From positions 1-64,000 of the forward strand of contig NZ_MQUR01000034.1 in the NCBI RefSeq assembly GCF_001953875.1: 64,000 nt of DNA, in the 5' to 3' direction. Below the pieces are notes generated by a model. The model was not told the DNA's origin. It ran no database searches and saw only the letters and a program-made list of their open reading frames with translations. The stretch comes from Streptomyces amritsarensis (lineage in GTDB: Bacteria; Actinomycetota; Actinomycetes; Streptomycetales; Streptomycetaceae). Made by a program: the position numbers and the translations under genes. How positions within the stretch are numbered: position 1 is the stretch's first letter; every line of letters begins with the position of its first letter. Below, piece after piece: positions 24,197 to 32,966 of the stretch.

Positions 24197-25093
24197 TCAT
24201 CCGGACGGGTGAGCCCCGGGCGGTTCGGACGAGCAGCCGCGGCAGCGGCCGGGTTCGGCGGCGCGGAAGGCGTGGTCGCAGACGTCGCAGTTCTGCAGCG
24301 GATGCCTGACGGCGTCCGGCGCTGCTGCCGGGGCGCTGAACGGCGGCACCGGCGGCAGCTCGGCGGCGAGGCGGTGGGCCAGGAGGGCGGCCGGACGGCG
24401 CAGGGGCTGCGCCGGCAGGTCGCTCGTCAGGGCGTGGTGCACGGCGCTCGCCGGCAGGTCGCGCTCCAGCCAGGCCGCGACTCCGGGGGCGAGGTGCTCG
24501 ACGTCCGTGGCGGAGAGCAGCAGGCGCGGGTCCCCGCGGCGCAGGCCGGCGAGGACCTCGACGGCGGACCGCAGGAGGTCGGGGGCCGGGTACGCGGGCT
24601 GCGGCACTGCCGGGAGGGCGCGGCGCGGCGGCTCGCCCTCCCGGCGGGTGGGGCGGCGGGCCTTCGGCTTCGGCGCGGGCCCGTCCGCGGCGCCGGACCG
24701 GCCCGGCTGGTTGCAGGAGACCGTACGGGTGACGACCCGGCCGCTGCTGGTGCGTTCGCAGGTACGGCGCAGATAGCCGTGGGTCTCCAGTTCGCGCAGG
24801 GCCGCCGCGATCCGCGTCTTCCCCTCGGGGAACCGGGCCGCGAGGGTCCTGATGTCGATGAGCGCACCACCGGGCAGGGACTGGATGTGCACCGCCAGGC
24901 CGATGGCCAGCAGCGACAGCTCGGCATGCTGGGCGAGGTGGTTGCCGATCACCGTGAAACGGCTGGTGTGGCGGGAGTTGTCGTGGATGACGCCGCCGGA
25001 GCGGTTGTTCGCACGGGTGCCCCGGGAAGGGTGGTTTTCCTCGCCGTTACGGGGCTGGGCGTGCGGGCGCACGCTAGTGTTCTGGGTATCCAT
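24197..25093 (-). CDS. Helix-turn-helix protein with C-terminal zinc ribbon
   Basis: A 298-residue protein. The N-terminal 40 residues are polar and probably disordered; a winged HTH follows (IGNHLAQHAELSLLAIGLAVHIQ, IRTLAARFPEGKTRIAAALRELETHGYLRR). Then come a basic proline-rich linker, a helical segment and CDVCDHAF...RCRGCSSEP near the end, a CxxC-CxxC zinc ribbon. The layout resembles replication-initiator-like or plasmid-derived regulators found repeatedly in streptomycetes. DNA binding is a safe inference, target unknown. ATG 25093 chosen over a GTG farther upstream. Confidence 0.7.
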   Translation of the reverse strand: MDTQNTSVRPHAQPRNGEENHPSRGTRANNRSGGVIHDNSRHTSRFTVIGNHLAQHAELSLLAIGLAVHIQSLPGGALIDIRTLAARFPEGKTRIAAALRELETHGYLRRTCERTSSGRVVTRTVSCNQPGRSGAADGPAPKPKARRPTRREGEPPRRALPAVPQPAYPAPDLLRSAVEVLAGLRRGDPRLLLSATDVEHLAPGVAAWLERDLPASAVHHALTSDLPAQPLRRPAALLAHRLAAELPPVPPFSAPAAAPDAVRHPLQNCDVCDHAFRAAEPGRCRGCSSEPPGAHPSG

Positions 25094-25458
25094 CGGGAAG
25101 GGTTCGCTTCCTCGGTGGTCAGGCCCCCGCACTGGGATCGCAACTCCCGGCGGGGGCCGACGCATGTCAGCGGTGATGTGCTCGGTCGCGCTGAGCGTAG
25201 ATCAGGCAACCCGCCCCGAAGCCAGTCAAGTTGGCCTTTTTCACTCAAGCGAGTGAGTGCGCGCCGCGGGCGGGAGGGGTGGGGTTTGGCGGGGTCCTTT
25301 CCTCTCGTGTCTTGTGGTCCTGGGACCGTCCCCGCCACCGGCGTCCCGGCGCACGGGCTCCGGTCCCGGTCGCCGCCACCGACCCGCCTTCCTACGATGG
25401 GAAGGTCGGCTCGGGGATCCGGTGAACGCTCGGGGACGTGCCTCAGAGGTGATCCCGC
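25094..25458. promoter_or_regulatory. Divergent intergenic region with TCACTC-AAGC-GAGTGA dyad
   Basis: A 365-bp region between divergent genes. A 6-bp-arm dyad with 4-nt spacer is at 25241-25256, next to a TTGACT (minus strand, near 25227) that could be a -35 for the HTH gene. No coding frame is convincing here. Autoregulation by the HTH protein is a possibility only. Confidence 0.4.
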
Positions 25459-26727
25459 ATGGGCCGGTTCCGCACGCCCACCGTCCTGGCCGCCGCCTCC
25501 CTGCTGCTGACCGCTCTGTGCGCCGGCCAGGCCCCCGCCGCCGCCCCGCCGGGCCGGGTCGGCATCGACCCGGTGGTCGCCGAGAAGCTCGACGACGCGA
25601 TCACCGCGGCCATGCGCGAGGCCGACATCCCCGGTGTGGGCGTCGGCCTGTGGATCGACGGCGACGAGGCCTACGTACGCGCATTCGGCACCTCCGACAA
25701 GACCACCGGCGCCCCCATCAAGACGGACATGCACACCCGCATCGGCAGCGTCACCAAGACCTTCACCATCACCGGCGTCCTCCAGCTCGTCGACGACGGC
25801 AAGGTGCGGCTCGACGCGCCGATCTCGACGTACCTCGACGGGGTACCGGGCGGCGAGAAGATCACCGTCCGGCAACTCGCCGAGATGCGCAGCGGCCTCT
25901 ACAACTACACCGAGGACTCGCGCTGGCTGGCGGCCTTCAAGGCCGACCCGTACCGCGCCTGGACCCCGCAGCAGCTGCTGGACATCGCCTTCCGGCACCC
26001 CGCCGACTTCGCGCCGGGCGCGCGCTGGGAGTACTCCAACACCAACACCGTCCTGCTCGGCCTGCTCGTCGAGAAGATCAGCGGCCGGCCCCTGCACGCC
26101 TACCTGGAACAGGAGGTCTTCGAACCGGTCGGCCTGGACGCGACCTCGCTGCCGACCGGCGCGGAGATCACCAGCCCGTTCGTGCACGGCTACACGAACT
26201 TCACCCCGGACGGCGCGACCGTCGACGCCTCCCAGTGGAACCCGTCCTGGGCCTGGTCGGCAGGCGCGATGATCTCCACCATCGACGACCTGCACTCCTG
26301 GGTCCCGACCCTGGTCAGCGGGCGGCTGCCCGACGGCGACCGACTGCTGGAACCGGGCACCCAGGCCCAGCGGCTGCGCATGCTGCCCACCGGGCACCCC
26401 GGCGTGGGCTACGGGCTCGGCATATCCGCCATCGCCGGCTGGATCGGCCACAACGGCGAGCTGCCCGGCTACGAGACCGTCGCCGTCCGGCTCCCGCAGG
26501 ACCGGGCCACGATGGTGATCGTCGTGAACTCCGACGCCGACGGGAAGTTCGGCAGCCTGAGCACCCTCATCGCCAGCAAGGTCACCGAGATCGTGACCCC
26601 GGAGCACGTCTGGGCGCTCCCGGAGGCGGCCCAGCCCAACGCGGTCCCGCAACCGTCCGCGCCGACCACCCCGTCCGCGCCGTCGACGCCCTCGGCCCCG
26701 ACCCCGAAGCCCGCCCCGAGCAGCTAG
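25459..26727 (+). CDS. Secreted D-Ala-D-Ala carboxypeptidase/serine hydrolase
   Basis: A 422-residue exported enzyme of the beta-lactamase/R61-type DD-peptidase family. A Sec signal peptide covers about 29 residues (LLLTALCAGQAPAAA). SVTK is the SxxK nucleophile motif (RIGSVTKTFTITG), YSN the second motif (WEYSNTNTVLLG) and HNG the third (IGHNGELPGYET). The last 35 residues are a Pro/Ser/Ala/Thr linker with no domain, perhaps wall-associated. Probable role is peptidoglycan stem-peptide trimming outside the membrane. Confidence 0.85.
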   Translation: MGRFRTPTVLAAASLLLTALCAGQAPAAAPPGRVGIDPVVAEKLDDAITAAMREADIPGVGVGLWIDGDEAYVRAFGTSDKTTGAPIKTDMHTRIGSVTKTFTITGVLQLVDDGKVRLDAPISTYLDGVPGGEKITVRQLAEMRSGLYNYTEDSRWLAAFKADPYRAWTPQQLLDIAFRHPADFAPGARWEYSNTNTVLLGLLVEKISGRPLHAYLEQEVFEPVGLDATSLPTGAEITSPFVHGYTNFTPDGATVDASQWNPSWAWSAGAMISTIDDLHSWVPTLVSGRLPDGDRLLEPGTQAQRLRMLPTGHPGVGYGLGISAIAGWIGHNGELPGYETVAVRLPQDRATMVIVVNSDADGKFGSLSTLIASKVTEIVTPEHVWALPEAAQPNAVPQPSAPTTPSAPSTPSAPTPKPAPSS

Positions 26728-26775
26728 AGACGAGTCATTCCGAAGTCTTCGGGAGCATGAAGCGAGGGCCAAGTC

Positions 26776-27384
26776 CTACATACCTCGCGGTGGACCGTGG
26801 ACGACACGCGTCTGCTGTCCTGGTCCCGTGGGGAGGTGTTCGCGATGTACAGGGCCGGGATAGAAGACCGCGCTGTTCCAGCCGCACATCTCCTCACCGG
26901 TCAGGTAGCGGTACAGCCATTCGGCGAAGGGCAGGGCGTAGCCGGTCCACTCGAGTTCCCTGTTCAGAACGGCGATCCCGTCTGGGACCTCGTGGACCTG
27001 CGGCGCCAAGAAGATGAGGTGTCCCTGGTCGGTGCCGGCGAGAGGAATGAGGCCCTGGGCTGTGCCGAAGGTGATGGTCGGAAGGCCGCAGATGACCCGG
27101 GGGTCGAGATGAGGTTCCACTCCCTGCCTCACTACCTCCTCCTGTGACCACAGCTGGGATGTACGCCGCATCCACGTGCCGAGATCCCGCCAGCCATCCG
27201 TGGGGCGGTCCAAGTAGAGGTGGTGGTTTATCTGGCAGGCCCCGTACATATCGGCGATCGATTTGTAGTCCGCAGGCAGCGACCGCCCCAGCTCACTCTC
27301 CAGCCGCAGCCAGGCGACAGCGTCGGCACAGCGGTCATCGGAGGGGCCGATCATGTCGATGACGGCCCGCAAGTAGTCGGTCAT
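26776..27384 (-). CDS. SMI1/KNR4 (SUKH) family protein
   Basis: A 202-residue protein with the SUKH layout: WLRLESELGRSLPADYKSIADMYGA near the N-terminus, then a beta-rich middle (GLIPLAGTDQGHLIFL) and an aromatic C-terminal helix (FAEWLYRYLTG). SUKH proteins commonly serve as immunity proteins for contact-dependent or secreted toxins. No toxin gene adjoins it, so it would be an orphan immunity gene. Confidence 0.75.
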   Translation of the reverse strand: MTDYLRAVIDMIGPSDDRCADAVAWLRLESELGRSLPADYKSIADMYGACQINHHLYLDRPTDGWRDLGTWMRRTSQLWSQEEVVRQGVEPHLDPRVICGLPTITFGTAQGLIPLAGTDQGHLIFLAPQVHEVPDGIAVLNRELEWTGYALPFAEWLYRYLTGEEMCGWNSAVFYPGPVHREHLPTGPGQQTRVVHGPPRGM

Positions 27385-27473
27385 GGCCCCTCAAACTGAT
27401 GGAACGATGCAGGGTGCCCAATGATCGACCATCTCTCGGCTGGTCCGGCTGCCCGGGGCCGGCATCACAGCCG

Positions 27474-27914
27474 GTGCTGACCAAGGAGACAGAACCTAGG
27501 CCCAACACCCTCCCCGACCGTCCCAGTACCGCCGGACCGGCGAGCGTCCGTATCAGCCCGCCGGTCTTCAAGGGCTGCACGACCGACGCGCCCGGTCTGC
27601 GGGTCTCCGTCGAGACCGACGAGCAGGCCGGCCCCTGACAGGTACTGCTCCAGCACGGGTCGCCCAGCACGGCCCGGCTGTCCGTCCCCGCGGGCGGTTT
27701 GTCGGGTGCGGCGACCGCGGTGCAGGCCACCGCCGATGGCACCTGGGGCGAACGGGAGCGATCCGCCCTGGTCCTCGACCGCGCGCCGATCCCGGTGAAG
27801 ATCACGGGTTCCTTCTTCTGCGCCACCTCGGTCACGACGGCGACCATCACGGCGCGCTACGCGGTCACCGACACCACCGACCCGACCCGGCGCGTCACGG
27901 TCGGCGCCGGCTGA
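27474..27914 (+). pseudogene. Remnant of an unknown gene with in-frame stop
   Basis: One reading frame shows protein-like composition on both sides of a single TGA (27636-27638): PASVRISPPVFKGCTTDAPG and LRVSVETDEQAGP before it, and ARLSVPAGGLSGAATAVQAT to RYAVTDTTDPTRRVTVGAG after it. The downstream half looks like a beta-rich secreted domain. No proper start or signal peptide is left. A 590-bp stretch between the SUKH gene and the MITE otherwise holds nothing I recognise. The call is tentative. Confidence 0.4.
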
Positions 27915-27974
27915 CACACCCCTGGGCGGCCCGGGGAGCCCGGTCCTGCCCGGCAGCCCGGCCGCCGGGGCGGG

Positions 27975-28139
27975 CTAGTGCTGTGGCCGGAAAGGTTTGC
28001 CGGGGCGCGGCGTCCGGTGCGGTGCATCGCAAGGCGGAGGGCCGCGGCGCGTACTGGACGTACGTGCGCGGTCCGACAACGCGGCGAGGTGCCGTGCCGG
28101 GCGTCGCGACCCGGTGAACCTTGCCGGTCACAGCACTAG
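27975..28139. mobile_element. Miniature inverted-repeat element (MITE) related to the IS630 ends
   Basis: The element from 27978 to 28136 (159 bp) is flanked by duplicated TA within CTAG. Its ends, CTAGTGCTGTGGCCGGAAAG plus GTTTGCCGG and, inverted, CTAGTGCTGTGACCGGCAAG plus GTTCACCGG, match each other at 25 of 29 positions. They share CTAGTGC, TGACC and AGGTTCACCGG with the IS630 element at 21614-23189. It has no coding capacity. Inner sequence is also partly self-complementary. Confidence 0.85.
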
Positions 28140-28405
28140 GCAGCCGGGCGGCCCTTCGGGCGGCGCAGGCCGGCCGCGGTGAGGCGCCGGACGAGTTCCT
28201 TGCTGCCGATCTCCACGGCGCCCGCGCCGACCGCGTCGGCGTAGCGGTGCGAGGGCACGTCGTAGTGGTCCCGCTCGAAGGCCCGCGGCGGACAGCCGAT
28301 TCCGGCCGCGAAAGCGTGCAGTTCCTCGTACGAGACGTCGCTGACCAGGTGGGACCACATACGGCCGTGGCCCGGCCAGGTCGGCGGGTCGATGTAGACG
28401 GTCAT
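28136..28405 (-). CDS. DUF4031 domain protein
   Basis: An 89-residue protein starting MTVYIDPPTWPGHGRMWSHL, the conserved opening of DUF4031, with FAAGIGCPPRAFERDHYDVP in the middle. The fold and role are unknown. It follows the 124-residue gene by 7 nt and is probably in one operon with it. Its TAG stop is formed by the CTAG where the MITE inserted, so the product is intact. Confidence 0.85.
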   Translation of the reverse strand: MTVYIDPPTWPGHGRMWSHLVSDVSYEELHAFAAGIGCPPRAFERDHYDVPSHRYADAVGAGAVEIGSKELVRRLTAAGLRRPKGRPAA

Positions 28406-28412
28406 CGGCGGC

Positions 28413-28787
28413 TCACCGTACGCCGAGCACGGGGCCGAGGCCGCCGACCGCGGCCACTCTCACGCCCGCCTCCGAGCACACCCAGTGCGGGTCGGGTCCC
28501 AGTTCCGGCTCGACGTCCAGCGCGTGCGGGTCGCCGTGGGTGCAGACCGGGCACAGCGGCCAGCGCCCGTACTTCTCCAGCAGCGAGTCCTGTACGTCCT
28601 GGGCGACGAGCCCCGGAAGGTAGTCGGCCCCCTCCGGCCACTGCTCCACCCACCACCGGCGGTGCGTGACCGAGTCCTCGACGAGGGAGACGACATCGGC
28701 ATCGGCGACCTCACCGGCGGCGAGATCGGCGAGCACGAGTGCGCGGGCGACGTGCAGCGCCTGTTCCAGGGGGGTCGTATGGTCCAT
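28413..28787 (-). CDS. Conserved hypothetical protein
   Basis: A 124-residue acidic protein (MDHTTPLEQALHVARALVLA, VTHRRWWVEQWPEGADYLPG, CPVCTHGDPHALDVEP). A single CPVC pair could bind metal only with other ligands. Helical N-terminal half, no membrane segment. Start chosen at ATG 28787; the much longer frame upstream runs through a low-complexity region and is discounted. Co-transcribed with the DUF4031 gene. Confidence 0.6.
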   Translation of the reverse strand: MDHTTPLEQALHVARALVLADLAAGEVADADVVSLVEDSVTHRRWWVEQWPEGADYLPGLVAQDVQDSLLEKYGRWPLCPVCTHGDPHALDVEPELGPDPHWVCSEAGVRVAAVGGLGPVLGVR

Positions 28788-29703
28788 GGGGCCATTGTGG
28801 ACCTGCCGGGTGCCGGTGAAGAAGGCGCGCCTGGCGTGGGCCCAATGGCGGATTGACCGGCACCCCGCCTGAAAATAGCTTTCGAGCGTGACGAGGGAGT
28901 CGAGAGAGACCTCCGCCCGGTCGGCCCGTGACCACGGCCGACGCCGCGGCGAGGATCCGGCCCGCGCCGTGCCCCACCCCCGGCGAGCCCGTCCCGAAGC
29001 CGCCGCCACCCCGGCCGCGCCCATCGGCCGGGCCCGAATCCGCGGCATCCCGCCCGCACGACCGACCCCAGCCGGGCCCGAGCCCGTGGCCTCACCCGCC
29101 TGCGGCCCGCCACCGCACCTCGCCGCCCTGTCCCCAGGCGCGCGGTCGCGCCCTGCGACGCCCCCATCCGCCCCACGAGCCTGCACGCACGCCGCGCAGA
29201 CACCTGCCCAGGCCGAACCTTCCCCCGAGCCCGCACGCCCCGACCGAGCCCGAGCCCCCGGCCTCCCGCCCGCCCGCGGCCCGGCACCGCAGCTCGCCGG
29301 CCGGTCCGCATGGCCCCTGGGTCCTGCGGCAGCCCGCCGCGGGGCCGGAACCGGGTTCGTTACGGTCCGCCCGCCCAGGCAGGTCCGCCGGGCTCGGCAC
29401 CGCTCCGCACCGCCGGGACTCGGCGTCGGCCGTCCCAGGGGCCGGCCCGCGGCGTCCCGGGGCAGCCGTCGGCCCCGCCTCGCGGTGCAGCGGTCGGCGC
29501 CGTGCCGCGCGGCGGGCCGCTCCCCCGGACGCACGCGCCGCGGAGCGGCACGGATGCCGCCGCGCCGGCGGGACCGGGCGGGCCCGCGTCGGCAGGCGGG
29601 TCCGGGCCCGAGCCGGTCGCCCGGCCGGCGCCCCGCCCCCACCGCCGAACCCCCGAACCCCGACCCCCGAACCCCGAACCCCGAACCGCCGGAGGCTCCC
29701 GCC
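28788..29703. other. Low-complexity C-rich stretch upstream of murQ
   Basis: A 916-bp segment with extreme strand asymmetry (the plus strand is dominated by CCG, CCC and GCC) and no convincing gene; frames through it give Pro/Arg/Ala-rich nonsense. It contains imperfect direct repeats (for example around 29084-29140 and 29256-29330, both CCGAGCCC...GGCC...CCGCCTGCGGCC-like) and a short tandem array of CGAACCCC units at about 29645-29690 just before the murQ ribosome-binding site. Regulatory or recombinogenic role unknown. Confidence 0.6.
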
Positions 29704-30633
29704 ATGACCGCGTACGCCGAACTCCGCGCCCAGCTGGAGACGCTGACCACGGAGGCCTTCCGTCCCGAACTCGCCGAGATCGACCGGCTGTCCACCCTCG
29801 ACATCGCCCGCACCATGAACGCCGAGGACGCCACCGTCCCGGCCGCCGTCGCCGCCCGGCTGCCGCAGATCGCCGCCGCCGTCGACGCGATCGCCGAGCG
29901 GATGGCCCGCGGCGGCCGCCTCGTCTACGCCGGTGCCGGCACGGCCGGCCGGATGGGCGTCCTGGACGCCAGCGAGTGCCCGCCCACCTTCAACACCGAC
30001 CCGGCCGACGTCGTCGGACTGATCGCGGGCGGCCCCTCCGCCATGGTCAGGGCCGTCGAGGGCGCCGAGGACTCCCCGCAGCTGGCCGCCGAGGACCTGG
30101 CCGCGCTGCGCATCGGCCCGGACGACACCGTCGTCGGCATCTCCGCCTCCGGCCGGACCCCGTACGCCATCGGCGCCGTCGAGGCCGCCCGCGCCCGCGG
30201 CGCGCTCACCGTCGGCCTGTCCTGCAACGCCGGCTCCGCGCTCGCCGCCGCGGCCGACCACGGCATCGAGGTCGTCGTCGGCCCCGAACTGCTCACCGGT
30301 TCCACCCGCCTGAAGGCCGGCACCGCGCAAAAGCTCGTCCTCAACCTCATCTCGACGATCACCATGATCCGTCTGGGCAAGACCTACGGGAACCTCATGG
30401 TCGACATGCGGTCCTCCAACGAGAAGCTGCGGGCCCGCGCCCGCCGCATCGTGGCCCTGGCCACCGGTGCCCCCGACGAGGAGATCGAGGCCGCGCTGAC
30501 CGCCACCGGCGGCGAGGTCAAGAACGCCATCCTCGTCGTCCTCGGGGAGGTCGACGGGCAGGCCGCCGCCGAACTCCTCGCCGCCTCCAGGGGCCACCTC
30601 CGCGAGGCCCTCGCCCACGCCCGGACCCGCTGA
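29704..30633 (+). CDS. murQ: N-acetylmuramic acid 6-phosphate etherase
   Basis: A 309-residue MurQ. One SIS (sugar isomerase) domain with GAGTAGRMGVLDASECPPTF (about residues 79-98), VVGISASGRTPYAIGAVEAAR for phosphosugar binding, and the late signature TGSTRLKAGTAQKLVLN plus YGNLMVDMRSSNEKL. It cleaves the lactyl ether of MurNAc-6-P to give GlcNAc-6-P, which the NagA deacetylase further along can take on. ATG 29704 has CGGAGG 8 nt upstream. The PTS gene follows after 30 nt, forming a murQ-murP-like operon. Confidence 0.93.
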   Translation: MTAYAELRAQLETLTTEAFRPELAEIDRLSTLDIARTMNAEDATVPAAVAARLPQIAAAVDAIAERMARGGRLVYAGAGTAGRMGVLDASECPPTFNTDPADVVGLIAGGPSAMVRAVEGAEDSPQLAAEDLAALRIGPDDTVVGISASGRTPYAIGAVEAARARGALTVGLSCNAGSALAAAADHGIEVVVGPELLTGSTRLKAGTAQKLVLNLISTITMIRLGKTYGNLMVDMRSSNEKLRARARRIVALATGAPDEEIEAALTATGGEVKNAILVVLGEVDGQAAAELLAASRGHLREALAHARTR

Positions 30634-30663
30634 CCCCACCCCCTACGGCAAGGCGACCACCAC

Positions 30664-32274
30664 ATGTCCACTGAGCCCAAAGAGCCCACCGAGCCCACTC
30701 GGCCCACCGAACCCACTCGCTCCACCGACAAAAACAACGGCACCGACAAGAACCGCGCCACGGCCGCCGCGATCCTCCCCCTGGTCGGCGGCCCGGACAA
30801 CGTCACCTCGATCGCGCACTGCATGACCCGGCTGCGGCTCTCGCTGCGCGACCGTTCACTCGTCCAGGACACGGACCTGCGAGCCCTCCCGGCGGTCCTC
30901 GGCGTGGTGGAGGACGACACGTACCAGATCGTGCTCGGCCCGGGCGCCGTCGCCCGCGTCACCCCGGAGTTCGAGGCGCTCGTCGAGGAGGCCCACTCGA
31001 CGGCCGCCCCGGCCCCGGCCCCCGCCCCCGGCCACCCGGTCGCCGCCCACCCGGTCACCGCCGACGAACTGGCCGCCCAGGGGGCGGCCCTGAAGCAGGC
31101 CCAGAAGGCACGCAACGCCACCCCCTTCAAACTGATGCTGCGCCGGATCGCGAACATCTTCGTGCCGCTGATCCCGGCCCTCATCGGCTGCGGGATCATC
31201 GCGGGCCTGAACGGCCTCCTCACGAACCTGGGTTGGCTGCCCGCCGTCGTCCCCGCACTCACCGCCATCGCGTCCGGCTTCATGTCGCTGATCGCGGTCT
31301 TCGTCGGATACAACACCGCCAAGGAGTTCGGCGGCACCCCGATCCTTGGCGGCGCGGTCGCCGCGATCATCGTCTTCCCGGGCGTCGCGAAGATCACCGC
31401 CTTCGGCACGGAGCTCAAGCCCGGCCAGGGCGGCGTCCTGGGCGCACTCGCCGCCGCCCTCCTCGCCGTGTACGTCGAGAAGCACTGTCGGCGCCTGGTC
31501 CCGGAGACCCTGGACGTCCTGGTCACGCCCACCCTGACGGTCCTGATCTCCGGCCTGGTGACCCTCTTCGGCCTGATGTTCCTCGCCGGTGAGGCCTCCG
31601 CCGCCATCGGCGCCTTCGCCGACCGGCTGCTCTCCACCGGCGGCGCGTTCGCCGGCCTGGTCCTGGGCGGCCTCTTCCTCCCGCTGGTGATGCTCGGCCT
31701 GCACCAGGCCCTCATCCCCATCCACACCACGCTCATCGAGCAGTCCGGCCACACCGTCCTGCTGCCCATCCTCGCCATGGCGGGCGCGGGCCAGGTCGGC
31801 GCGGCCATCGCCGTGCACTGCCGGCTCCCGCGCAACGTCTCGCTGCGCGCCACCATCAAGTCGGCCCTGCCCGCGGGCTTCCTCGGCATCGGCGAGCCAC
31901 TGATCTACGGCGTCTCCCTGCCCCTCGGCCGCCCGTTCGTCACCGCCTGCGTCGGCGGCGCGGCCGGCGGCGCCTTCGTCGGCCTCTTCAACCAACTGGG
32001 CACCGCCTTCGGCTCCACCGCCATCGGCCCCTCCGGCTGGGCCCTCTTCCCGCTGCTGGACGGCACCTCCGGCCCGGGCGTCACCGTCGCGATCTACGCG
32101 GGCGGCCTGCTCACCGGCTACCTCGTGGGCTTCGCCGCGACCTACTTCTTCGGCTTCACCGGCCGGATGCTGACCGACCTCAACACCGACCCTGACCCGG
32201 GCCCGGGGAGGTCGGGCCCGGGTCCGGCCTCCCCGGGCCCCGCCGACCCGGCGAAGGCTCCGGCCCTGACATAG
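30664..32274 (+). CDS. PTS EIIBC permease, probably for N-acetylmuramic acid
   Basis: A 536-residue phosphotransferase permease. After a Glu-Pro-Thr-rich N-terminus comes an EIIB domain with the phosphorylatable Cys in IAHCMTRLRLSL (about residue 54). An Ala-Pro linker leads to a ten-helix EIIC domain (FVPLIPALIGCGIIAGL, then GIGEPLIYGV with the conserved Gly-Glu-Pro). No EIIA domain is present, so phosphate comes from a separate EIIA such as Crr. Position next to murQ makes MurNAc the likely substrate; GlcNAc or another sugar is possible. Confidence 0.85.
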   Translation: MSTEPKEPTEPTRPTEPTRSTDKNNGTDKNRATAAAILPLVGGPDNVTSIAHCMTRLRLSLRDRSLVQDTDLRALPAVLGVVEDDTYQIVLGPGAVARVTPEFEALVEEAHSTAAPAPAPAPGHPVAAHPVTADELAAQGAALKQAQKARNATPFKLMLRRIANIFVPLIPALIGCGIIAGLNGLLTNLGWLPAVVPALTAIASGFMSLIAVFVGYNTAKEFGGTPILGGAVAAIIVFPGVAKITAFGTELKPGQGGVLGALAAALLAVYVEKHCRRLVPETLDVLVTPTLTVLISGLVTLFGLMFLAGEASAAIGAFADRLLSTGGAFAGLVLGGLFLPLVMLGLHQALIPIHTTLIEQSGHTVLLPILAMAGAGQVGAAIAVHCRLPRNVSLRATIKSALPAGFLGIGEPLIYGVSLPLGRPFVTACVGGAAGGAFVGLFNQLGTAFGSTAIGPSGWALFPLLDGTSGPGVTVAIYAGGLLTGYLVGFAATYFFGFTGRMLTDLNTDPDPGPGRSGPGPASPGPADPAKAPALT

Positions 32275-32357
32275 CCGCCGGCGGGCGGGGTGCGCCCTGC
32301 GCGAGGCTGTCCGCCGACGCCCAGTACCTGTGGCTGCGCTTCCGCGAGGCAGCGGGA

Positions 32358-32957
32358 ATGATCGGGGCCATGATCGACTCCATACCTCCCGTGGTCCCGG
32401 CCGGCCGGATGCGTGAACTCGCCCAACCGGAGCTGGCCCTCTCCGGCGGGATGCTGCTGCGCCCCTGGACCCCGTACGACGCCCCCACGCTCGTCGCGGC
32501 CCACGCCGACCCGGACATCCGGCACTGGAACCGGCCGAGCCGGCTGGACCTGGCCGGGGCCGGGGCCCGGATCGCCCGCTGGCACGAACGCTGGCAGGCG
32601 GAGAAGGCCGGGACCTGGGCGATCGCCCCCGAAGGCGGCAGGGCCGTCGGCCTGATCGGCCTGGCCGACATCGACCTGGCGGGCGGCAGCGGCGAGATCC
32701 TCTACTGGCTGCTGCCCGCCGGACGCGGCACCGGCGTCACGGTGAAGGCCGCCGACCGGCTGGCCCGCTGGGCCTTCGACGACCTGGGCCTGCACCGCGT
32801 GCGCATCACCCACTCCGTGGCCAACCCGGCCTCCTGCGCGGTCGCGACGAAGGCCGGCTTCCCCCTGGAGGGCACCATGCGCGGCGCCCTCCTCCACGCG
32901 GACGGCTGGCACGACGAACACCTCCACGCCCGCCTGCGCACCGACGCCACCCCGTAG
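32358..32957 (+). CDS. GNAT family N-acetyltransferase
   Basis: A 199-residue RimJ/RimL-like acetyltransferase. LRPWTPYDAPTLVAAHADPDI at the start of the domain, EILYWLLPAGRGTGVTVKAA as acetyl-CoA loop, HRVRITHSVANPASCAVATKAGFPLEGTMR at the C-terminus. Acceptor unknown; N-terminal protein amines or small amines are usual for the group. ATG 32370 is an alternative start. Confidence 0.82.
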   Translation: MIGAMIDSIPPVVPAGRMRELAQPELALSGGMLLRPWTPYDAPTLVAAHADPDIRHWNRPSRLDLAGAGARIARWHERWQAEKAGTWAIAPEGGRAVGLIGLADIDLAGGSGEILYWLLPAGRGTGVTVKAADRLARWAFDDLGLHRVRITHSVANPASCAVATKAGFPLEGTMRGALLHADGWHDEHLHARLRTDATP

Positions 32958-32966
32958 AAGGACCGC

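Noticed and set aside
28888..29703. N-terminal extension of MurQ by 272 residues
   Set aside because: The sequence is Pro/Arg-rich low complexity with no domain, and MurQ of normal length begins at ATG 29704 with a good ribosome-binding site.
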